Shown here: piece by piece, positions 53,633 to 63,304 of the stretch | Layout of the letters: each line of letters starts with the position of its first letter | Numbering within the stretch: position 1 is the stretch's first letter | Source: Candidatus Sumerlaea chitinivorans | GTDB lineage: Bacteria > Sumerlaeota > Sumerlaeia > Sumerlaeales > Sumerlaeaceae | NCBI GenBank assembly: GCA_003290465.1 | Contig: CP030759.1 | Coordinates: forward strand, 62,001-126,000 | DNA: 64,000 nt | Direction: 5' to 3' | Program-made: the position numbers and the translations under genes | The notes under the pieces: generated by a model | Database searches by the model: none | What the model saw: only the letters and a program-made list of their open reading frames with translations | What the model was told of the DNA's origin: nothing

Positions 53633-54760
53633 GTGAGTGAGATGAAGGTGGCTTTTGGGAATCTGCAACGGCATGTTGCTCAGCACCGCGCTGAATACGA
53701 CGCAGCCGTGGCACGTGTTCTGGATGGGGGTTGGTTTATTCTGGGCTCTGAGGGGGAAGCATTCGAACAAGAATGGGCGACAGCGGTCGGGGCGCGCTAT
53801 GGAGTGGGAGTGGGCTCCGGCACGGATGCAATCCATTTGGCTTTGCGGGCACACGGCGTAGGGCCGGGGGATGTCGTAGTAACGGTTCCCAACACTTGTG
53901 TGCCGACTGCGGCGGGGATTGAGATGGCAGGTGCGCGCGTCGTGCTTTGCGATGTTGATGAAACAACTGCTCTGATGGATCCTGCGGCCTTAGCGCGCGT
54001 GGTGGCAGAGGTACGTGTGAAGGCAGTTGTTCCTGTCCATCTATATGGAGCTCCTGCTCCAATCGACGAGATCCGCAACGTCTGCCAGAGCGTGGGAGCA
54101 GTACTTATCGAAGATGCGGCTCAGGCACACTTCGCCGAGTACCACGGAAAAAGAATTGGGGGAACAGGCGGAACCGTCTGTTGGAGCTTCTACCCGAGCA
54201 AGAATCTTGGAGCGTTTGGCGACGCAGGAGCCGTGACGACGGACGATCCAGAAATCGCTGAGCAGCTTCGGATGCTGCGCAATTATGGCCAAGAACGGCG
54301 CTATTATCACAAGCTGCGAGGAACGAACAGCCGCCTTGATGAAATTCAAGCTGCCTTGTTGCGGGCAAAGCTCTGTTATCTGAACGAATGGACATTCAAG
54401 CGGAGGAGCATTGCTGCTCGCTATCGGAGCGAAATTCGTAATCCGCTGGTGCGCGTGCTCGGTGTCCCGCCGAACTGTGACTCGAGCTGCCATCTATTTC
54501 CCGTTCAGGTAGCGCAACGGGATCATTTTATTCAGTGGATGCGATCGCAAGGTGTTGAATGCCTCATTCATTATCCGGTGCCGATTCACCTCCAGGAAGC
54601 GTATCGCCATTTGGGCTATCGTCTTGGCGATTTTCCCTGTGCAGAGCGGCTTTGCGCGGAAGTAGTATCACTGCCCCTGTACCCTGAACTGACCGACGAC
54701 GAGGTGGAGTGGGTAATTGATTGTGTCAACCGCTACGTCGCTTCTGCCCCAGCCCCGTGA
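53633..54760 (+). CDS. DegT/DnrJ/EryC1/StrS-family sugar aminotransferase
   Basis: PLP enzyme that transaminates a keto-sugar nucleotide. The family markers are DGGWFILGSEGEAFEQEWA, GVGSGTDAIHLALRA, VVPVHLYGAPAPID and LIEDAAQAHFAEYHG. The PLP lysine is in SFYPSKNLGAFGDAGAV. The substrate-binding C-terminus includes VECLIHYPVPIH. An AGGAG at 53621-53625 favours GTG 53633 over GTG 53627. It is the last gene of the glycan cluster. GC content rises again here, so it may not share the history of the SDR gene before it. It ends 18 bases from the convergent ffh. Confidence 0.93.
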   Translation: MSEMKVAFGNLQRHVAQHRAEYDAAVARVLDGGWFILGSEGEAFEQEWATAVGARYGVGVGSGTDAIHLALRAHGVGPGDVVVTVPNTCVPTAAGIEMAGARVVLCDVDETTALMDPAALARVVAEVRVKAVVPVHLYGAPAPIDEIRNVCQSVGAVLIEDAAQAHFAEYHGKRIGGTGGTVCWSFYPSKNLGAFGDAGAVTTDDPEIAEQLRMLRNYGQERRYYHKLRGTNSRLDEIQAALLRAKLCYLNEWTFKRRSIAARYRSEIRNPLVRVLGVPPNCDSSCHLFPVQVAQRDHFIQWMRSQGVECLIHYPVPIHLQEAYRHLGYRLGDFPCAERLCAEVVSLPLYPELTDDEVEWVIDCVNRYVASAPAP

Positions 54761-54778
54761 GCAGGGTCCCTCCCCAGC

Positions 54779-56233
54779 TTAGCGTTTCTTGCGCTGACGT
54801 TGGCGGCGGAGTTGTTGCTGGCGTTGGCGGCGCTCGAAGAGTTTCCGCTGCAAGCGTTTGGCCCGTTCGCGTGCCGAGAGGTTCCCCCCCGTAATACTTG
54901 CGGGCGCAGCTTGGCCGTCTGCTCCCGCTGCTTTCATGCGATCCTGCATCTTGAGCACGCCCTGCATCATCTTCTTGGTTGCTTCGAATTGCTGCAGCAG
55001 AGCGTTGACTTGTTGGGGGGTAGTGCCACTACCGCGAGCGATGCGCGCTTTGCGCGAGCCGTTCAAGATTTCGGGATGTTCGCGCTCCTCGGGGGTCATC
55101 GAAAGAATGATGGCTTCCGTGCGCTTGATCTCACTCTCTGGAATGTCCACGTCTTTTAGCGCACTACCGACACCGGGGAGGAGTTCAAGCAGGTTACGCA
55201 ACGGCCCCATTTTTTTCACCTGCTGCATCTGGTCGAGGAAATCCTGCAGGGTGAAGCTGGCCGTGCGCATCTTGCGTGCGAGCTCCATCGCCTGTTTCTC
55301 GTCGAAATGTTCCTGCGCCTTCTCGACGAGAGAAATCACGTCTCCCATCCCGAGGATTCGGCTGGCCATGCGGTCCGGGAAGAATTCCTGTAGGTCTTCG
55401 AGCTTCTCACCCGTGCCGATGAATTTTACCGGTTTGCCTGTGATGGCGTGAATTGAAAGCGCAGCGCCACCGCGGGCGTCGCCGTCCATTTTCGTGAGGC
55501 ACACGCCGTCGATCCCGACTTTCTCATGGAATGTGGAGGCGCTTGTGACCGCATCTTGACCCGTCATTGCATCTGCCACGAGGAACGTGAACGTCGGTTT
55601 GGTCACTTCCTTGATGGCTTGCAGTTCATCCATGCGCACTTCGTCGATGTGCAGGCGGCCCGCGGTGTCCACAATGACCACATTGTAGCCGTGCTGGCGC
55701 GCATGTTCTAACGCAGCTTTGGCAATCTCGGGAGCTGGTTTATCCGTCCCCATGCTGAAGACGTCCACGCCCGCCGCCTGCCCCACGACGTGCAGTTGCT
55801 GGACTGCGGCGGGGCGGTGGATATCGCAAGCCACGAGAAGCGGTTTCCAGCCCTCTTTTGCGAGCCGACGCGCAAGTTTACCGCAAAATGTGGTCTTTCC
55901 GCTCCCCTGAAGCCCCAGCATTAATATGGTGTGCAATTGTCCCGGCGTCAGCGAAAAGGGTGGATTATTTCCCCCCAGGACTTCCACCAATTCGTCGTAG
56001 ATGATTTTCACCATCTGCTGACCCGGCGTGACGGAGGTCAGCACTTCCTGCCCGAGAGCTTTTTCCTGAACGCGCGCAAGGAAGTCTTTGACCACTTTGT
56101 AGTTCACGTCCGCTTCCAGCAGCGCCATTTTCACATCGCGCATGGCTTGGCGGACGTTTGCTTCAGTAATCTGACCTTGCCCGCGAAGGTTCTTAAAAAC
56201 GCTCTCAAGTTTTTCCGTCAGATTTTCAAACAT
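54779..56233 (-). CDS. ffh: Signal recognition particle protein Ffh
   Basis: GTPase that binds 4.5S RNA and signal sequences of nascent membrane proteins. NG domain: GLQGSGKTTFCGKLARRL (G1), DTAGRLHIDEVRM (G3), TKMDGDARGGAALS (G4) and FIGTGEKLEDLQEF. The M domain has the RNA-binding stretch ARGSGTTPQQVNALLQQF and Met-rich segments (KKMMQGVLKMQDRMKA). A very basic Arg/Gln/Lys tail ends the protein. Length 484 is slightly long because of this tail. It is alone on the minus strand, 158 bases after cstA. Confidence 0.97.
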   Translation of the reverse strand: MFENLTEKLESVFKNLRGQGQITEANVRQAMRDVKMALLEADVNYKVVKDFLARVQEKALGQEVLTSVTPGQQMVKIIYDELVEVLGGNNPPFSLTPGQLHTILMLGLQGSGKTTFCGKLARRLAKEGWKPLLVACDIHRPAAVQQLHVVGQAAGVDVFSMGTDKPAPEIAKAALEHARQHGYNVVIVDTAGRLHIDEVRMDELQAIKEVTKPTFTFLVADAMTGQDAVTSASTFHEKVGIDGVCLTKMDGDARGGAALSIHAITGKPVKFIGTGEKLEDLQEFFPDRMASRILGMGDVISLVEKAQEHFDEKQAMELARKMRTASFTLQDFLDQMQQVKKMGPLRNLLELLPGVGSALKDVDIPESEIKRTEAIILSMTPEEREHPEILNGSRKARIARGSGTTPQQVNALLQQFEATKKMMQGVLKMQDRMKAAGADGQAAPASITGGNLSARERAKRLQRKLFERRQRQQQLRRQRQRKKR

Positions 56234-56391
56234 GACGTCCTCTTCGTCTCATTCGCCAAAAACTGGGATTATCTACAAAGCTCAAACCGGCGGGTTCATC
56301 TTTCATTTACAGACTTCGCGATTGCGCCGCGAGGCAAAGTGTGCGCGCAAGTGCAATTTCCGCGCGATTCTCTCGTTCAGGAAAACTGCCT

Positions 56392-58170
56392 TCAGGCAGC
56401 AACTTCTTCACCCACTACCTCAGGCGATCGCCTCCCGGTAATCTCCTTCCATGTGAGGAAGGCCTCGACGACCAGCCAGACGGCAAGCCCAATGAGCGAG
56501 ACCACGATGATGCACTGCAGGTGCTGGATAAGGGCAATGGGTTTACCTTCTCGCCACAAGGCCAGATACGGGCCCAACAGAAGCAAAAGACTCCAGAGCG
56601 TGGCGAGCATCATGAACACCGCAGGAATAAGCGTCAGCCAGTAGGCCATACGCCGCCGGGCAAGCCACACCGTCACACCCAATAATGTGAGCGCCGCAAG
56701 CAACTGATTGGAGCTTCCAAAGATACTCCAGAAAACCTGCCAGAGGGGCTGAGCTTTACCATTAATCTCGATCCGCGGCAACGCGACTGCAATCACAGGA
56801 ACGACGAGACAGAGCGCTGTCGCGATCAGGGCTTGGCGCCGCGTGGTCCAACCCATGAGTTCCATGAGCACATAGCGCGCCAAACGCGTGCACGCATCCA
56901 GCGTATCGAACACGAACGTGGCAAAGCATAGGAGAGCAAACTGAAATAGGACGTCGAAGGGATTGACAGAGGCAGGTAGCAAAGGTGCGATCAGGCGCGC
57001 GCTGAAATCAGCAATGCCGTGGGCGTAGATCCAGTTGGGGTTTTGCGAAGTCTGGCCGGGGGCGAGCACCATCACCGTCACCAAACTTAGACAGGCGAAG
57101 AATCCCTCAAGCAGCATTCCGCCGTAAGCAACTGGCTTCGCGTCTGTTTCGCGATCAAGCTGTTTGCTGGTGGTCCCGCTCGCCACAATGCTATGGAACC
57201 CCGAGCATGCCCCACACGCCACGGTAATGAAGAGCATTGGGACAAGCGGCAGCGCTCCACCGGCTGGCAAGGCCGCGCTCCAACCCTTAAACATTGGTGT
57301 CTGAATGGTGAAATCCCCCTGAACTGCACCGACGATGGCTCCCGTCACTCCAGCAATCATCACGATGTACAGGAAGTACCCCCCAAGCTCACCCCGGGGC
57401 TGAAGCAAAAGCCAAACCGGCACCAAGGCTGCCACAAAGCAGTATGCAAGCAAGATGTAACCCCAGATCTGCTGAATGTTGGCGTTGGGCCACAATCGAC
57501 TTAAGTCCAGCGGCAGATGAGGACCAATCGCAATGGCCACCCCCACCAGCGGCAAGAAGATCATCTTAGCAGCGATCGGGCCGATGCGAGTGAATCGGAG
57601 GACAAGCCCCATCAGTACAGCAAGGAGAAGGTAGATCGATGAGGAAGTCGCCACGGCTGGTCCCGGAGCTTCTGCTCCTTCTTTACTGGCTGCCTGCACA
57701 AACGTGCCCGCCGTCACGTCCGTAAACGCAATGATCACGTAAACCAGCGCGCACCACACAAAAATTAGAAAGAGTATGTAGGCCCGCGGTGTCATGTACG
57801 ATCGCACCACCTCTGCAATGGAGCGACCGCGATGGCGAATGCTGGCTACCAGTGCTGTGAAATCGTGGATGCCGCCAATCAGGATTGAGCCAAAGATAAT
57901 CCAGAGCCATGCCGGACCCCACCCAAAGTAAAGCGCGGCGAGGATCGGCCCAACGATCGGGCCTGCAGCAGCAATCGCCGAGAAATGTTGCGGAAGAAGA
58001 TAACTTGCCCGAGCCGGTTCGTAATCGAGGCCATCACGCATAGCGTGAGCTGGTGTTTTTCTGCTGGGGTCCAACCCAAACAGCCTACTCAACCAGCCTC
58101 CGACCAGGATGTAGGCTCCCCACAACAGCAAGAATGATACAACGAAGAAGATCACGATTTTCATGCGCAC
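56392..58170 (-). CDS. cstA: Carbon starvation protein CstA-family transporter
   Basis: Large inner-membrane transporter of the CstA family, associated with peptide or pyruvate uptake during carbon limitation. The 592-residue protein has about 16 hydrophobic segments. Conserved sequence includes YLLPQHFSAIAAAGPIVGPI, GSILIGGIHDFTALVASIRH, ACGACSGFHSIVASGTTSKQ and FDTLDACTRLARY. It is shorter than E. coli CstA (about 700 residues) and belongs to the compact group. No LytTR or two-component regulator is next to it. A candidate promoter lies just upstream. Confidence 0.95.
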   Translation of the reverse strand: MRMKIVIFFVVSFLLLWGAYILVGGWLSRLFGLDPSRKTPAHAMRDGLDYEPARASYLLPQHFSAIAAAGPIVGPILAALYFGWGPAWLWIIFGSILIGGIHDFTALVASIRHRGRSIAEVVRSYMTPRAYILFLIFVWCALVYVIIAFTDVTAGTFVQAASKEGAEAPGPAVATSSSIYLLLAVLMGLVLRFTRIGPIAAKMIFLPLVGVAIAIGPHLPLDLSRLWPNANIQQIWGYILLAYCFVAALVPVWLLLQPRGELGGYFLYIVMIAGVTGAIVGAVQGDFTIQTPMFKGWSAALPAGGALPLVPMLFITVACGACSGFHSIVASGTTSKQLDRETDAKPVAYGGMLLEGFFACLSLVTVMVLAPGQTSQNPNWIYAHGIADFSARLIAPLLPASVNPFDVLFQFALLCFATFVFDTLDACTRLARYVLMELMGWTTRRQALIATALCLVVPVIAVALPRIEINGKAQPLWQVFWSIFGSSNQLLAALTLLGVTVWLARRRMAYWLTLIPAVFMMLATLWSLLLLLGPYLALWREGKPIALIQHLQCIIVVSLIGLAVWLVVEAFLTWKEITGRRSPEVVGEEVAA

Positions 58171-58211
58171 GCGCTCCGAGCGAAACTACACAACATTTTT
58201 GACCCAATTGT

Positions 58212-58241
58212 CTATTAGCAAATTTGCCTGTATTGCAGCAA
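58212..58241 (-). promoter_or_regulatory. Candidate sigma70-like promoter for cstA
   Basis: On the minus strand TTGCTG (58241-58236) and TAATAG (58217-58212) are separated by 18 bases, about 40 bases before the cstA start at 58170. Both boxes are near consensus, but the sequence could be chance in this AT-rich gap between divergent genes. Confidence 0.35.
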
Positions 58242-58364
58242 TGCCGCACGCGCGGTTTTCCTTGCAACCAATCATCTCTCGTCGCGTACTACGATGTCGG
58301 GCTGCATGAATGCGTGTGAAAGCGAATTTGTGGCCCGACTCTTTAGTTTTTGGAAAGTTCTTTC

Positions 58365-59384
58365 ATGGTGCCGAAAGCCATTACCTACGAAGCAGCCGGG
58401 GTAAGCATCGCGACTGCAGATCGCCTTGTGGATTACCTGAAATCTCGCAACAAAGCCATTGGTGGGTTTAGTGGGCTTTTCCCATGTCGGACGAAAGGCA
58501 TGAAACGCCCGATGCTTGTGGCATCCACTGACGGCGTGGGGACTAAGCTCCTTATTGCCAAGGAACTTCGCCGATTTGATACCATTGGTGTGGATTTAGT
58601 CGCGATGGTGGTGAACGACCTTATCACTTGTGGTGCCACCCCTCTCTTCTTTCTTGATTACTTCGCGACGGGCAAGCTTCGGCTGGCCGAGGCTAAAGCG
58701 ATCCTCGAGGGGATTTTCCGTGGGTGTGACGAGGCCGACATGACCCTTCTCGGGGGCGAAACGGCGGAACTGCCCGGGCTTTATGCTCCCGGCGACTTTG
58801 ATCTAGCCGGCTTCGGTGTCGGGATCGTGGATGCCTCGCAGGTCATTGACGGCAAGAAAATCCAGCCTGGTGATCTTGTTTTTGGTGTCGAGTCTTCCGG
58901 ACTGCATTCGAACGGCTACTCGCTGGCACGACGTGTTTTGCTTGAGATTGCGGAGATGAAACTCACCACGCGCGTCCGCGAACTCGGCGCAACACTTGGG
59001 GAAGCGCTGCTTACACCAACCCGGATTTATTGGCCGTTTGTTAAAGCGTTGCGGCGTGCACGGGTTCCGATTAAGGCCTACGCCCATATCACGGGCGGAG
59101 GCATCCCCGGCAATCTTTCCCGAGTGTTGCCGTCAACGGTCGATGCCGTCGTCTTTAAGAATCGCTGGGATACTCCAACCATCTTCAAAATCATTCAGCG
59201 ATGTGGACCCGTCGAATATCCGGAGATGCTCAAGACGTTCAATCTGGGTCTGGGTTTCATGTTGGTTGCAAGTGAACGCGAACAGTCACGAATCCTAAGC
59301 GTCGCCCGCAGGTGTGGCGAGCGAGTGCATGTGGTGGGACACATTACCAAAGGCAGCGGAAAGGTAAGGGTCGAAGTCGAATGA
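58365..59384 (+). CDS. purM: Phosphoribosylformylglycinamidine cyclo-ligase
   Basis: Fifth step of purine synthesis: ATP-dependent ring closure to aminoimidazole ribonucleotide. Family motifs: TDGVGTKLLIAKEL, GVDLVAMVVNDLITCGATPLFF, LLGGETAELPGLY, GLHSNGYSLARRVL and AHITGGGIPGNLSRVLP. The ATG at 58365 follows GGAAAG and gives a normal 339-residue protein; a TTG at 58350 is less likely. The stop overlaps purD by ATGA. Confidence 0.97.
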   Translation: MVPKAITYEAAGVSIATADRLVDYLKSRNKAIGGFSGLFPCRTKGMKRPMLVASTDGVGTKLLIAKELRRFDTIGVDLVAMVVNDLITCGATPLFFLDYFATGKLRLAEAKAILEGIFRGCDEADMTLLGGETAELPGLYAPGDFDLAGFGVGIVDASQVIDGKKIQPGDLVFGVESSGLHSNGYSLARRVLLEIAEMKLTTRVRELGATLGEALLTPTRIYWPFVKALRRARVPIKAYAHITGGGIPGNLSRVLPSTVDAVVFKNRWDTPTIFKIIQRCGPVEYPEMLKTFNLGLGFMLVASEREQSRILSVARRCGERVHVVGHITKGSGKVRVEVE

Positions 59385-60673
59385 AAGAGAAATTGAAAAA
59401 AGTTCTCGTGATCGGAGGGGGAGGGCGGGAGCACGCAATCGTTTGGAAATTGCGACAGAGCAAGCGGGTCGCCCAAATCTATTGTACCCCGGGCAACGCA
59501 GGGATCGCCCGTGACGCAATTACTTTTGAAGCGTCCTTTGGGGATAACTTTGCCAAGCTCGTTCAGCGTGCTTTGTTGCTGGGGATCGACTATACGATTG
59601 TTGGTCCCGAAGCTCCGCTGGCCGAGGGCATTGTGGATGCGTTTGAAGCCGCGGGGCTCAAGATTTTCGGGCCCAATCGCCAAGCCGCACGCTTGGAGGC
59701 GAGCAAAAGTTTTGCTAAAGAGGTGATGCAGGCTGCGCGGATCCCAACCGCGGAGGCGGCGACTTTTGAAGATGCTCGTGAAGCCATCCGATTTGCAAAA
59801 TCTCTGGGGGCACCCCTCATTGTAAAAGCTGATGGCCTTGCTGCGGGCAAAGGGGTCGTTGTCGCGAGAACGATGGAGGAAGCCATCAGCGCGATCCGGA
59901 AGAATCTGGAGGAACACCAATTTGGAGAAGCCAGCAAGCGCATTGTGATCGAGGAGTATCTGGAAGGGGAAGAGGCCAGCATCTTGGCCTTTACGGATGG
60001 GAACGTCATTCTCCCCATGGCAAGTGCCCAGGATCACAAGCGTCTCAATGATGGAGATCTCGGTCCAAACACCGGCGGCATGGGAGCGTATAGCCCCGCA
60101 CCGATCGTCACACCAGAACTCATGGACGAAGTGCGCGAGACAGTTTTCTTGCCCCTGATGGAAGAACTTCAGCGGCGAGGCATAACGTACAAAGGCGTCA
60201 TTTATGCGGGGCTGATGATTACCGAGGAGGGACCCCGTGTGCTCGAGTTCAATTGTCGTTTTGGCGATCCCGAAACACAGGTGATCCTGCCTCGCCTCAA
60301 GAATGACCTGCTGGACCTTGTCGAAGCCGTGTGTGAGGGCACGCTTTGCGAACACACTTTAGAATGGACGGACGAGGTAGCTCTCTGTGTGGTGATGGCC
60401 GCGCGGGGCTACCCGGAAGCGCCTGAGAAAGGCGCGGTCATCACCGGCTTGGACGAGGTTATGCTTGATGGGCAGGCGTTGGTCTTCCACGCCGGGACCG
60501 CCCAACGCGGCAGAGACATTGTGGTGAGCGGGGGGCGTGTGCTGGGCGTCACTGTGCTCGCCTCCTCCCTTCCGCGCGCGATGGACGCTGTCTATCGACA
60601 GGTCGAGCGGATTCACTTCGACGGTGCCCATTTTCGGCGCGATATTGGAAGGAAGGCTCTCGCACATCTCTGA
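59381..60673 (+). CDS. purD: Phosphoribosylamine-glycine ligase (GAR synthetase)
   Basis: Second step of purine synthesis, joining glycine to phosphoribosylamine with ATP. ATP-grasp motifs: VLVIGGGGREHAIVWKL, YCTPGNAGIA, VGPEAPLAEGIVDAF, VKADGLAAGKGVVVA, ASAQDHKRLNDGDLGPNTGG and LEFNCRFGDPETQ. The start at 59381 overlaps the purM stop (ATGA); an upstream frame to 59312 is only shadow. Length 430 is normal. The purM-purD pairing makes sense as one transcript. Confidence 0.97.
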   Translation: MKEKLKKVLVIGGGGREHAIVWKLRQSKRVAQIYCTPGNAGIARDAITFEASFGDNFAKLVQRALLLGIDYTIVGPEAPLAEGIVDAFEAAGLKIFGPNRQAARLEASKSFAKEVMQAARIPTAEAATFEDAREAIRFAKSLGAPLIVKADGLAAGKGVVVARTMEEAISAIRKNLEEHQFGEASKRIVIEEYLEGEEASILAFTDGNVILPMASAQDHKRLNDGDLGPNTGGMGAYSPAPIVTPELMDEVRETVFLPLMEELQRRGITYKGVIYAGLMITEEGPRVLEFNCRFGDPETQVILPRLKNDLLDLVEAVCEGTLCEHTLEWTDEVALCVVMAARGYPEAPEKGAVITGLDEVMLDGQALVFHAGTAQRGRDIVVSGGRVLGVTVLASSLPRAMDAVYRQVERIHFDGAHFRRDIGRKALAHL

Positions 60674-60837
60674 TTGAATCACGCGGCGTGGCGGGCGCAT
60701 CGCGCCGGTGTAGGGTGCGCTGAGCTGTCCAAGGGCAACGCCTCGAGAGTGGTCGGAGCTTTTCTCCGCGGAGCGTGGCAGAGAATCAGTATTGCTTTTC
60801 TGCAGGCGCGAATCGGAAACTTGCCTAACGAAAACAC

Positions 60838-63207
60838 ATGATGGAAATACTTCGCAATCGCATTCTCGACTATATCCGCGCTCATCGTACTCGCACGGTT
60901 TCCCTTAACGAACTGATGAAGGAGCTTGGCTTGCCCTCGGCGGACCGACGGCGGGTGCAGGCTGTGCTTCATGAATTGTGCGCTCAGGGCCAGATTATAC
61001 GGGTGCGGGGACACCACTATGGCCTGCCCGAAAGGGTGCCAACCATCACGGGAATTTTACACGTCAATCCGAAAGGCTTTGGCTTCGTGACTCCCGACGA
61101 AGCCTACATTCACGGCACCGAACCCGCCCAGACCATTTTCATTCCGCTCAAGCGCATGCATGATGCGCTTCACGGCGACAGGGTGATGGTACGGGTGCGC
61201 TCAGAAGCGGGGAAGAGCCCCGAAGGCGAAGTGGTGAAAGTACTCGAGCGGGGTACGCGCGAACTCGTCGGGACCTTCTACTTTACGCGCAAGGGGGGGC
61301 AGGTGATCCCTCGCAATGAGCGGATTACCCGCGTGATTTTCACCGAGCGCCCTCATCCCTCCCTGCGTGTCAAGGATGGTGTGTTCGTGCTCGCTGAAAT
61401 TACCGAGTGGACCCCCGCAAATCAGCCCCTCTATGGGCGGGTGAAGGAAGTCCTTGGCGATGAAGAGACGGCAGGGATTGACGTCACGGTCATCATTCGC
61501 GACGCGGGCGTGGATCCTGACTTCCCGCCGGAAGTCCTTGCCGAAGCTGAGGCTCTGCCTTCGCGCATTCCACAGGAAGAGTATCACCGCCGCATGGACC
61601 TGCGCAATGTGGTCACTTTCACCATGGACGGAGCCACAGCAAAGGATTTCGACGATGCCCTTTCGATCGAGCCGTTGCCGGATAACCGTTGGCTACTCGG
61701 AGTCCATATCGCGGACGTAGCCTACTACGTGCGCGAGGGGAGTGCACTCGACCGAGAGGCTTTCGACCGCGGCACGTCCATTTATCCAGTGGACCGCGTG
61801 GTTCCCATGTTGCCCGAACGTTTGTCGAATGACCTCTGCTCCTTGCGTCCCAACGAGGACCGATTGGCCCTAAGTTGCTTCATGGAAATAGATCGCCGGG
61901 GGCGAGTGCATGAGTATTCCATCCGCCCCTCAATTATCCGAAGCCGTCACCGATTGATTTATGAACAAGTCCAAGAATTCATGGAGGGGCGTGCTACCCC
62001 AGAGATTCGCCGCAAGCTTGCGGACATCCGACCGCAACTTGACGAGCTTTATCAGCTTCGCCGCGTTTTGACGGACATGCGCCTCCGTCGCGGTGCTCTT
62101 GATTTGGACATTCCCGAGACAGAGGTCCACTTTGCCCCGGACGGGTCCGTAACCGACGTTGTCCGGCGACAGCGGCTCGAGGCGCACCGCGTGGTGGAAG
62201 AGTGCATGCTCATCGCCAACGAGGTGGTTGCCACGCATCTGTTTCGGCTGCGTGCCCCCGCCATCTACCGAGTGCACGACGAACCGGACAAAAATAAGCT
62301 TCGGCAACTCCAACCCATCCTTGCGCAACTGGGGGTGCGTTTCCCTGCGCGCAAGGATATTACCTCGGACGCAATCCAGATTGCTCTGGAGCGCACGGAA
62401 CACTTAGAAACGGGATTCATTGCGCGTCGGCTCATTCTGCGCGCGATGATGCAAGCACATTACTCGGATGAGAACATCGGGCACTATGGCTTAGCGAGCC
62501 CGTGCTATACGCATTTTACGTCGCCCATCCGCCGCTATCCTGACCTTATTGTTCATCGGATCTTGCATGAGGTGGCCGCCGCAGGGGCCCCGATGGAGGG
62601 GATCTATGAACCTTTACGCGATCCGCGCGAAGATGAACCTGAGAGGAAGCCTCATTCCTCCTACCGCGAAACGCACCATCTGCCCCCACCGCGTGTAGCG
62701 CATTGGCGGCGCATCCTTGGGCCCATCGCTCGGCACTCCAGCGAACGCGAACGGCGGGCTCAGGAAATCGAGTATCAGGCCATTCAAGCAAAGTCGCTCG
62801 AGTATATTCGTCAATTCCTTGGTCAGGAATTCGAGGGCTACATTACGAGTGTTCTCACGTGGGGATTCTTCGTCGAGCTCCGAGAGATGCCAATCGAAGG
62901 TCTCGTTCACGTGCGAAACCTTGAGGACGACTACTACGAGTACGACGAGGAACGGATGGTGCTCGTTGGGCGAGAGAGCGGGCGCACCTTTAAGCTCGGC
63001 GACCGTGTGATCGTTGCGGTGGAACACGCGAACCTTGCAGCCCTTGAACTGGATTTTGCACTCGTGGAACACATTCGCCCGCGGGAATCCACCGAGACGG
63101 ATCGCGAGCGGTGGCGGGAAAAGCAGGCGCGTAAGAAACGTCACGCCGAACGTCGGCCCACACATGGCGGCTTTCAAAAGCGAGGGCGGCGTCGCCGTTC
63201 GCGTTAG
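60838..63207 (+). CDS. rnr: Ribonuclease R
   Basis: Processive 3'-5' exoribonuclease for structured RNA. Order of parts: N-terminal winged helix (about 1-62, ILDYIRAHRTRTVSLNELM), cold-shock domains (GILHVNPKGFGFVTPDE), the RNB catalytic domain with DLRNVVTFTMDGATAKDFDD and HFTSPIRRYPDLIVHR, an S1 domain (FEGYITSVLTWGFFVELREM) and a very basic tail (KRGRRRRSR). Between the RNB motif and HSSERERRAQEIE there is an extra charged stretch of about 60 residues (residues 580-640) with His/Pro/Arg, absent from typical RNase R. The start could also be the next codon. Confidence 0.96.
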   Translation: MMEILRNRILDYIRAHRTRTVSLNELMKELGLPSADRRRVQAVLHELCAQGQIIRVRGHHYGLPERVPTITGILHVNPKGFGFVTPDEAYIHGTEPAQTIFIPLKRMHDALHGDRVMVRVRSEAGKSPEGEVVKVLERGTRELVGTFYFTRKGGQVIPRNERITRVIFTERPHPSLRVKDGVFVLAEITEWTPANQPLYGRVKEVLGDEETAGIDVTVIIRDAGVDPDFPPEVLAEAEALPSRIPQEEYHRRMDLRNVVTFTMDGATAKDFDDALSIEPLPDNRWLLGVHIADVAYYVREGSALDREAFDRGTSIYPVDRVVPMLPERLSNDLCSLRPNEDRLALSCFMEIDRRGRVHEYSIRPSIIRSRHRLIYEQVQEFMEGRATPEIRRKLADIRPQLDELYQLRRVLTDMRLRRGALDLDIPETEVHFAPDGSVTDVVRRQRLEAHRVVEECMLIANEVVATHLFRLRAPAIYRVHDEPDKNKLRQLQPILAQLGVRFPARKDITSDAIQIALERTEHLETGFIARRLILRAMMQAHYSDENIGHYGLASPCYTHFTSPIRRYPDLIVHRILHEVAAAGAPMEGIYEPLRDPREDEPERKPHSSYRETHHLPPPRVAHWRRILGPIARHSSERERRAQEIEYQAIQAKSLEYIRQFLGQEFEGYITSVLTWGFFVELREMPIEGLVHVRNLEDDYYEYDEERMVLVGRESGRTFKLGDRVIVAVEHANLAALELDFALVEHIRPRESTETDRERWREKQARKKRHAERRPTHGGFQKRGRRRRSR

Positions 63208-63304
63208 GGGGCTCTGCCCCGCGCTGGCCTTCAACGCCCCGTCCGAATGGCAAGGCAAGGGCATCCTGAATGCACGTCGCCACATTCGGTAGCCGTAGGT
63301 AGCC

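Noticed and set aside
59195-60355. A 386-codon frame antisense to purM-purD
   Set aside because: It crosses two certain housekeeping genes and shows no domain.
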